This document shows, piece after piece, positions 1 to 3,970 of a stretch of DNA of 5,770 nt (positions within the stretch are counted from its first letter, which is position 1; the number at the start of each line of letters is the position of its first letter). Source of the stretch: Actinomycetes bacterium (lineage in GTDB: Bacteria; Actinomycetota; Actinomycetes; Actinomycetales; Demequinaceae); contig JAEYUX010000172.1 in NCBI GenBank assembly GCA_023432235.1, positions 1 to 5,770 on the forward strand. Reading direction: 5' to 3'. The position numbers were made by a program, and so were the translations under genes. The notes beneath the pieces are model-generated. The model did not search any database. It had not been told where the DNA came from and worked only from the letters and a program-made list of their open reading frames with translations.

Positions 1-305
1 GCCGCGTTGTACGCCGCGCGAATGTCTGCGGAAATGCGACCACGCTCGGAAACGGCGTAGCCGTTGGACTTCGCCCATGCGCGAATCTTGCTCGTGTCAT
101 TCGACACGCGCGGACGGCCGGCAGAGCGGCCCGTCACCTTGCGGCCCGCGGCAACCCACGTGGCCAATGCATCGCGAAGCTCGCGAGCGTGAGCGGATGA
201 AAGGTCGATCTCATATGTGGTGCCGTCGAGGCCAAAACGAACCGTCTCGTCGGCGTGGCCGCCGTCGATGTCATCGACCAAGACGACCTGGACCTTCTGC
301 GCCAT
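1..305 (-). CDS. lsr2: Lsr2 nucleoid-associated protein (3' end cut by window edge)
   Basis: This is the actinobacterial H-NS-like protein that bridges DNA and silences AT-rich, often horizontally acquired genes. Reading from ATG at 305-303, 101 codons are visible. The N-terminal oligomerisation domain opens MAQKVQVVLVDDIDGG and continues through ADETVRFGLDG and a YEIDLS strand (residues 19-36). The C-terminal DNA-binding domain has the SKIRAWAKSNGY helix (72-83) and the RGR minor-groove motif at residues 88-90, followed by ISADIRAAYNA. Known family members are about 110 residues, so only a handful of C-terminal residues are missing. AAAGGGAAG just upstream is a good ribosome binding site and supports the start. 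The gene lies downstream of lysS with its own promoter. Identity is very secure; silencing of particular targets is inferred from the family. Confidence 0.96.
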   Translation of the reverse strand, partial: MAQKVQVVLVDDIDGGHADETVRFGLDGTTYEIDLSSAHARELRDALATWVAAGRKVTGRSAGRPRVSNDTSKIRAWAKSNGYAVSERGRISADIRAAYNA

Positions 306-341
306 GCGCTTCCCTTTCGATTGAATGAACCGTTCTCGTAC

Positions 342-371
342 ACGATAAAGACCGTGAAAGGACAACGTCAA
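342..371 (-). promoter_or_regulatory. Probable lsr2 promoter (-35 TTGACG, -10 TATCGT)
   Basis: On the minus strand TTGACG (371-366) and TATCGT (347-342) are separated by 18 bases. The first matches the sigma-70/SigA -35 consensus at five of six positions and the second fits the actinobacterial TANNNT -10. Transcription would begin near 335, leaving a leader of about 30 bases before the lsr2 ATG. The box lies after the lysS-operon terminator, so lsr2 can be transcribed independently. Confidence 0.6.
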
Positions 372-379
372 TTCGAGTC

Positions 380-418
380 AAAACGTTCCCTCAAGGCGTG
401 AACAAATGTGCGGGAACG
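380..418 (-). terminator. Probable intrinsic terminator after the lysS operon
   Basis: Read on the minus strand, CGTTCCC (418-412) and GGGAACG (390-384) form a perfect 7-bp inverted repeat around a 21-base loop and are followed at once by TTTT (383-380). It sits 22 bases past the stop of the 63-residue gene and just before the lsr2 promoter, as expected for a terminator. The loop is long and the T-run short, so termination may be partial; the same palindrome could instead be an operator. Confidence 0.42.
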
Positions 419-440
419 ACACCGCAAGGCGCTCGCGGGC

Positions 441-632
441 CTATTGAGGCGAATCGCCCGACTTATGCTGATCCGTCATTCGCTTCGCTTTTTCGGCCTC
501 TTCACGATCAAGCTGCGCAAGCGCCTCGCGTTCGCGGCGGTCGGCGCGAATGATCCCGCGAATGGTGAACCAGAACAACCACAACAGACCAATCGATGGG
601 AGCACGCCCATCGCAATAGCAGCCCAGTTCAT
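441..632 (-). CDS. Small single-span membrane protein, function unknown
   Basis: This 63-residue protein has one hydrophobic segment at about residues 3-27 (rich in Ala, Leu, Ile, Trp and Phe). An Arg/Glu/Lys-rich tail follows, with a likely short helix from about 29 to 52. The positive-inside rule puts the N-terminus outside and the charged tail in the cytoplasm. Its ATG (632-630) overlaps the lysS stop in ATGA, which indicates translational coupling and makes a genuine gene likely despite its size. No catalytic motif is visible and I do not recognise a named family. Small membrane proteins of this style do occur between lysS and lsr2 in other actinobacteria, as far as I recall. It could be a membrane anchor or regulator, but nothing in the sequence says which. 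Confidence 0.72.
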   Translation of the reverse strand: MNWAAIAMGVLPSIGLLWLFWFTIRGIIRADRREREALAQLDREEAEKAKRMTDQHKSGDSPQ

Positions 633-2143
633 CGGTGCTCCTCCGGCTTGACCAGCGGGAACAGGATCGTTTCCCGAATACCTAGACCGGTGAGCGCCAT
701 GAGGAGGCGATCCATTCCCATCCCCATGCCTCCGGCTGGCGGCATGCCGTATTCCATCGCGGTGAGGAAGTCCTCATCGAGACGCATCGCCTCGTCGTCA
801 CCCTGGGCGGCCATCCGGGCCTGTTGCTCAAAGCGCTGACGCTGAATGACAGGGTCGACGAGCTCGGAGTAGGCGGTCGCCAACTCGAAGCCCTTGACGT
901 ACAGGTCCCACTTTTCCACCACGCCCTCCGTGGTGCGGTGGTCACGCGTGAGCGGGCTTGTTTCCACGGGAAAGTCCATGACGAAGGTGGGAGCCGTCAG
1001 GCCGTTACCCACGTGGTGCTCCCACAACTCCTCGACAAGCTTGCCGTGGTTCACCCGCTTGGGATCCACCGAGATCTCCGCGGCGTCGCACAAGCGTTGA
1101 AGGTCAGTGACCGGCGTCTGCGGGGTGATCTCCCGATCGAGAGCCTCTGACAGGGACCCGTAGAGCGAAAGCGTGGTCCACTCCCCGCCCAGGTCATATT
1201 CGCTTCCATCCGCATGGGTGACGGTGGTGGTGCCAAAGAGATCCATCGCCGAGGCCTGGACAATCTCGCGCGTGAGGGTTGCCATCGTCATGTAGTCGCC
1301 ATACGCCTCATAGGCCTCAAGCATGGAGAACTCGGGCGAGTGCGAAGAATCGACACCTTCATTGCGGAAATTGCGATTGATTTCGAAGACCTTCTCGATG
1401 CCGCCAACTACAGCGCGCTTGAGGAACAGTTCGGGCGCAATTCGCAGATACAAGTCAATATCAAACGCATTCATATGCGTGACGAATGGGCGTGCCGCCG
1501 CTCCACCATGCTGGGTCTGGAGCATCGGCGTCTCAATCTCAATGAAGCCCCTGGAATGAAGCGATTCACGGAGGGAGCGCATGAGGGCGGCACGATTCCG
1601 CACCGTCTCACGAGCAAGCGGACGCACGATGAGGTCGACGTAGCGCTGACGGACTCGCGTGTCTTCAGCGAGGTCTTTGTGCAGGACGGGCAGCGGCCGC
1701 AAAGCCTTCGCCGCGAGAGCCCATTCGGTGGCAAAGACGCTGACCTCGCCGCGACGGGACTTTCCCGCCGGTCCTCGGGCATAGAGGTGATCGCCAAGGT
1801 CCACGTCGGACTTGAATGCCGCAAGGGAGTCTTCGCCTACTGCGTCAAGGCTCACCATGATCTGGAGACGGCGGCCCTCCCCATCCTGGATCGCCGCAAA
1901 GCACAGCTTGCCCGTGTTGCGCACAAAGACCACGCGACCGGCGACGGCAACGATGTCGCTGCTCTCCTCGCCCGCTTCCAGGTGCGCATACGCCTCACCG
2001 ACCTCCGCAATTGCGTGGGTCAGCGGAACCGACACGGGGTACGCCTCACCACCAGAGGAGATGATTCGATCGCGCTTGTCGCGGCGAATCCGCATCTGCT
2101 CCGGGAGGTCATCGGCAAGGGCGGGGGCGGGCTGGTCACTCAC
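629..2143 (-). CDS. lysS: Lysine--tRNA ligase, class II
   Basis: This cytoplasmic enzyme charges tRNA-Lys with lysine using ATP. The protein is 504 residues, normal for bacterial LysRS. An OB-fold anticodon-binding domain lies at about 65-145. The class II core follows, with motif 1 around SRGFIEIETPML (198-209), the HGGAAARPF segment (212-220), motif 2 FRNEGVDSSHSPEF (259-272), the lysine-pocket stretch YSELVDP (425-431) and motif 3 GMGMDRLLMALTG (474-486). It ends with the typical RETILFPLVKPE. There is no N-terminal multi-span domain, so this is not the LysX fusion. The start is GTG at 2143; no better in-frame start exists before an upstream stop, and the N-terminus leading into DLPEQMRIRRDK fits actinobacterial relatives. 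Its Shine-Dalgarno is weak. It lies 87 bases after nadC with no clear terminator or promoter between, so it may be co-transcribed. Confidence 0.97.
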   Translation of the reverse strand: MSDQPAPALADDLPEQMRIRRDKRDRIISSGGEAYPVSVPLTHAIAEVGEAYAHLEAGEESSDIVAVAGRVVFVRNTGKLCFAAIQDGEGRRLQIMVSLDAVGEDSLAAFKSDVDLGDHLYARGPAGKSRRGEVSVFATEWALAAKALRPLPVLHKDLAEDTRVRQRYVDLIVRPLARETVRNRAALMRSLRESLHSRGFIEIETPMLQTQHGGAAARPFVTHMNAFDIDLYLRIAPELFLKRAVVGGIEKVFEINRNFRNEGVDSSHSPEFSMLEAYEAYGDYMTMATLTREIVQASAMDLFGTTTVTHADGSEYDLGGEWTTLSLYGSLSEALDREITPQTPVTDLQRLCDAAEISVDPKRVNHGKLVEELWEHHVGNGLTAPTFVMDFPVETSPLTRDHRTTEGVVEKWDLYVKGFELATAYSELVDPVIQRQRFEQQARMAAQGDDEAMRLDEDFLTAMEYGMPPAGGMGMGMDRLLMALTGLGIRETILFPLVKPEEHR

Positions 2144-2230
2144 GCGCTCAAGGGTACCGCCGCCTGCGCACGCCGCTCACGTGGCCCCGTACATGCGTGG
2201 TGGCGATAGCGTCGGGCGTTTTCGTGTCGA

Positions 2231-3136
2231 TCAGTGAAGATCGAGGCCGATGTCGATGATGGGCGAACTGTGCGTCAGCGCGCCGACGGACATGAAATCG
2301 ACACCCGTCTCGGCGACGGCGCGCACCGAATCGACCGTGAGACCGCCTGTTGCCTCGAGCCATACTCGGCCATAGCGGGACTCCGCGGTCCGCACGGCGG
2401 TGACGAGTGCCGACATTTCGCTGGGCGCCATGTTGTCAATCATGAGGAAGTCGATGCCCGCGTCGAGGGCTTCGAAGGCCTGGTCGGTGTTCTCGACTTC
2501 CACCTGGATGGGCACGTCAGGGAAGCGCTCGCGGATGGCATTGATCGCACCGGCGACGGACCCCGCCGCGACAATGTGGTTGTCCTTAATCATCGCGACG
2601 TCGTAGAGGCCAAAACGCTTATTCGTGCCACCGCCACAGCGAACCGCGTACTTGTCGAGCTCGCGCAGCGTCGGCGTGGTCTTGCGCGTATCGAGCACTC
2701 GCGCCGCAGTGCCTTCAAGTTGGTCAACCCAACGCCGCGTATGCGTGGCAACCCCGCATGCGCGCGACATGAGGTTGAGAATGGTCCGCTCGGCAACGAG
2801 CACCACGTGGCCCACGCCTTCAATCCGGGCAAGTTCCGTTCCCGGTTCGACGCGGTTGCCGTCGGCGACGAGATTCGTGACGGTGGGCATCGGCAAGTCG
2901 AAACGGGAGGCAACCTGCGAGACAACCTCAGTAGCGATGGCGAGACCCGCGACCACCCCCGCCTCCCGCATGACGAGCGATCCGGTGACGGCGGCGTCGG
3001 CCGCGATGGTGGAAAAGGTCGTGACGTCGCGGCCGGGATTGCCCCCCAAGTCTTCGTCGAGCGAGCGGCGAACAACGTCGGCAAGCCACGCCGCGTCAAG
3101 CGCCGCGGCCTGTGGCAGGTTCTCGGGATGAGTCAC
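2231..3136 (-). CDS. nadC: Nicotinate-nucleotide (quinolinate) phosphoribosyltransferase, decarboxylating
   Basis: NadC converts quinolinate and PRPP to nicotinate mononucleotide, CO2 and pyrophosphate in de novo NAD synthesis. From GTG at 3136 the protein is 301 residues, close to the usual 280-300. Recognisable blocks are SLDEDLGG (N-terminal domain, 25-32), ERTILNLMSR (116-125), LDTRKT (148-153), YAVRCGGGTNKR (163-174), MIKDNH (182-187), EVENTDQA (213-220), LMIDNM (231-236), LEATGG (260-265) and SVGALTHS (283-290). The reading frame is open to an ATG at 3241, but the 35 extra residues do not resemble NadC and would cross the divergent promoter region. One oddity is Lys173 where the family usually has His (GGGxNHR). 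nadA and nadB are not adjacent. The gene is divergent from the CsoR/CstR-family gene, so the operator between them could affect both. Confidence 0.95.
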   Translation of the reverse strand: MTHPENLPQAAALDAAWLADVVRRSLDEDLGGNPGRDVTTFSTIAADAAVTGSLVMREAGVVAGLAIATEVVSQVASRFDLPMPTVTNLVADGNRVEPGTELARIEGVGHVVLVAERTILNLMSRACGVATHTRRWVDQLEGTAARVLDTRKTTPTLRELDKYAVRCGGGTNKRFGLYDVAMIKDNHIVAAGSVAGAINAIRERFPDVPIQVEVENTDQAFEALDAGIDFLMIDNMAPSEMSALVTAVRTAESRYGRVWLEATGGLTVDSVRAVAETGVDFMSVGALTHSSPIIDIGLDLH

Positions 3137-3142
3137 GCACTC

Positions 3143-3148
3143 ATTGTG
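3143..3148 (-). promoter_or_regulatory. Possible -10 box for leaderless nadC mRNA
   Basis: CACAAT on the minus strand ends six bases before the nadC GTG, the distance expected if transcription begins at the start codon itself. There is no convincing Shine-Dalgarno before this GTG, and leaderless mRNAs are common in actinobacteria. The hexamer matches TANNNT only in part and no clear -35 is present, so this is tentative. Confidence 0.2.
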
Positions 3149-3198
3149 GCGCAGGTCGCTCGGCCGACGCTGGTGGCACCTGTCATTTCGGCCGTCCA

Positions 3199-3217
3199 GG
3201 TACGGGAGGGGGTATCC
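3199..3217. promoter_or_regulatory. Probable CsoR/CstR-family operator
   Basis: GGTACGGGAGGGGGTATCC is a G-tract flanked by an imperfect inverted repeat, GGTAC at the left and GTATCC at the right. This is the layout known for CsoR/RcnR/CstR-family operators, which combine a G/C run with flanking TAC/GTA half-sites. It lies 48 bases before the family repressor gene and overlaps that gene's candidate -10, so bound protein would block transcription. It is also about 60 bases upstream of divergent nadC. Confidence 0.62.
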
Positions 3218-3218
3218 T
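3213..3218 (+). promoter_or_regulatory. Candidate -10 box of the CsoR/CstR-family gene
   Basis: TATCCT fits TANNNT and would start transcription near 3225, giving a 5' leader of about 40 bases. No good -35 hexamer is found 16-19 bases upstream, which leaves the call uncertain. Overlap with the operator half-site GTATCC suits an autorepressed promoter. Confidence 0.4.
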
Positions 3219-3225
3219 AAGCACG

Positions 3226-3239
3226 GCGCCTTCCGGCGC
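3226..3239 (+). other. Short hairpin in the repressor gene's 5' leader
   Basis: GCGCC and GGCGC form a 5-bp GC stem around a TTCC loop, between the candidate transcription start and the ribosome binding site. There is no T-run, so it is not a terminator. It may stabilise the 5' end of the message or simply reflect G+C-rich sequence. Confidence 0.25.
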
Positions 3240-3265
3240 ATATCGCACCATCACAGGAGAAGGCC

Positions 3266-3535
3266 ATGTCCGCTGTGCACCTCGATCCCGAAGAGCTCGA
3301 GCCCGTTGTCAAGAGACTGCGCCGCGCCCAGGGCCAGCTCGCTGGAGTCCTCAACATGATCGAAGAAGGACGTGACTGCGCTGACGTGGTCACCCAGATG
3401 GCTGCTGTCTCGAAAGCAATTGACCGCGCCGGCTTCACGATGATCTCTGCTGGACTGCAGCAGTGCATCCGGTCCGATGAGGACGACACCGCAGCGCGTG
3501 AACGTCTCGAGAAGATGTTCATGGCTCTTTCCTGA
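3266..3535 (+). CDS. CsoR/RcnR-family repressor, CstR-like (persulfide-sensor type)
   Basis: This 89-residue, all-helical protein belongs to the CsoR/RcnR/FrmR/CstR family (DUF156), which binds operators as a tetramer and releases them on metal, aldehyde or reactive sulfur exposure. The N-terminal helix holds the signature KRLRRAQGQLAGV (16-28). Cys38 lies in EEGRDCADVVTQMAA and Cys67 in SAGLQQC, the 29-residue spacing used by the family. Copper CsoR has His four residues before the second Cys; here that position is Gly63. The stretch around Cys38 closely matches Staphylococcus aureus CstR (EEGKDCKDVITQ). Sulfur sensing is therefore the better guess, but no rhodanese or other sulfur gene is in view. 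AGGAGAAGG six bases upstream of the ATG is a strong ribosome binding site. The operator at 3199-3217 suggests autoregulation. Family assignment is firm; ligand is inferred. Confidence 0.9.
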   Translation: MSAVHLDPEELEPVVKRLRRAQGQLAGVLNMIEEGRDCADVVTQMAAVSKAIDRAGFTMISAGLQQCIRSDEDDTAARERLEKMFMALS

Positions 3536-3541
3536 GCCTTC

Positions 3542-3555
3542 GGGGAGTTTTCCCC
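3542..3555 (+). terminator. Short candidate terminator after the repressor gene
   Basis: GGGGA (3542-3546) pairs with TCCCC (3551-3555) around a GTTT loop, six bases after the repressor stop codon. The sequence that follows, ATATTTCT, is T-rich but interrupted. The stem is only 5 bp, so readthrough into the next pair of genes is possible. It separates the repressor from the secretion-type genes, which suggests they are separate transcription units. Confidence 0.38.
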
Positions 3556-3630
3556 ATATTTCTAGGAACGGCCCCTTCCGCGTCACCTCCCTCACTAAGG
3601 TGTGCGTAGGCACGACGTCCCGCGTGTCCC

Positions 3631-3638
3631 AAGGGGGG
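3631..3638 (+). promoter_or_regulatory. Ribosome binding site that selects a TTG start
   Basis: AAGGGGGG lies six bases before TTG at 3645, while no ATG or well-placed GTG follows a comparable purine run in this frame. It is the main reason for placing the start of the 107-residue gene at 3645 rather than at the in-frame ATG at 3477 (inside the repressor gene) or the GTG at 3624. Confidence 0.55.
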
Positions 3639-3644
3639 TGGGCT

Positions 3645-3968
3645 TTGCGAGCAAGAATCTCGGTCGACACGGACAGCATCCGAAACGTCGGCACGCAACT
3701 GGGTAACTGGGCGCCTGTCATTGGCGGCAGCCCTGTGAGCAACCGCCCGTCGCTCGCCTCGTGTGGCTCCTCCGTCGTATCAAACGCCGGTAGCAGCACC
3801 GAGGATCAGTTCCGCATTCAGAGATTGATCATTGAGGCGGAGTTGCTCGAACTGACGACCGCGACGCAAGTAGCCGCAAATGCCTTCGACGAGCTCGACC
3901 GCAACGGAGCCGCGCACCACGGCAGTTCGGGCGGCGGCGCTGGCGGCGGCGGCGGAGGTGGCTGGTAA
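3645..3968 (+). CDS. EspC-like type VII secretion target, small helical protein with Gly-rich tail
   Basis: From the TTG start this is a 107-residue protein without signal peptide, membrane span or lysine. It opens ISVDTDSIRNVGTQLG (5-20), which resembles the first helix of EspC/DUF2580-type ESX secretion targets (VDPDALRAAGxxL pattern). A Ser/Asn/Gly-rich linker (27-52) follows, then a long amphipathic helix (53-86). That helix ends AANAFDELD, so Phe81-x-x-x-Asp85 occupies the position of the YxxxD/E export motif. The tail is a Gly run (96-106) ending in Trp107. The stop is two bases before the next ATG, and the tail codons supply that gene's ribosome binding site, so the two products are probably made together and may pair. 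The family link rests on pattern similarity only, and no ESX core component is in view. Upstream of the gene I see no convincing promoter. Confidence 0.62.
   Translation: MRARISVDTDSIRNVGTQLGNWAPVIGGSPVSNRPSLASCGSSVVSNAGSSTEDQFRIQRLIIEAELLELTTATQVAANAFDELDRNGAAHHGSSGGGAGGGGGGGW
3954..3960 (+). promoter_or_regulatory. Ribosome binding site inside the Gly-rich tail
   Basis: GGAGGTG lies within the last glycine codons (GGA GGT GGC TGG TAA) of the upstream gene and precedes the next ATG at 3971 by ten bases. Translation of the first gene would pass through this site and hand over to the second, implying coupled synthesis. Confidence 0.6.
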
Positions 3969-3970
3969 CG

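Noticed and set aside
629..2143. LysX (lysyl-phosphatidylglycerol synthase fused to LysRS)
   Set aside because: The 504-residue length and absence of an N-terminal membrane domain identify the stand-alone LysRS.
1214..2209. 331-codon open frame on the plus strand opposite lysS
   Set aside because: It lies entirely antisense to a confidently identified lysS, has no recognisable motifs, and is the kind of open frame that G+C-rich codon usage leaves on the opposite strand.
2234..3220. 328-codon open frame on the plus strand opposite nadC
   Set aside because: It mirrors nadC codon for codon, shows no domain, and would run across the divergent operator region.
3137..3241. N-terminal extension of NadC to ATG 3241
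   Set aside because: The extra 35 residues are Arg/His/Pro-rich and unlike NadC, and they would be encoded by the promoter and operator DNA.
3584..3602. CACCT...AGGTG inverted repeat and TAAGGT as a promoter for the EspC-like gene
   Set aside because: The arms are only five bases, TAAGGT has no matching -35, and similar pairs occur by chance at this base composition.
3477..3644. Longer start (ATG 3477) for the EspC-like gene
   Set aside because: It would overlap the repressor gene in another frame and pass through the candidate terminator. The added residues look like random translation, and a strong ribosome binding site precedes TTG 3645.
3251..3799. 182-codon minus-strand frame across the repressor gene and spacer
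   Set aside because: It is antisense to the secure repressor gene, has no ribosome binding site of note and no family resemblance.
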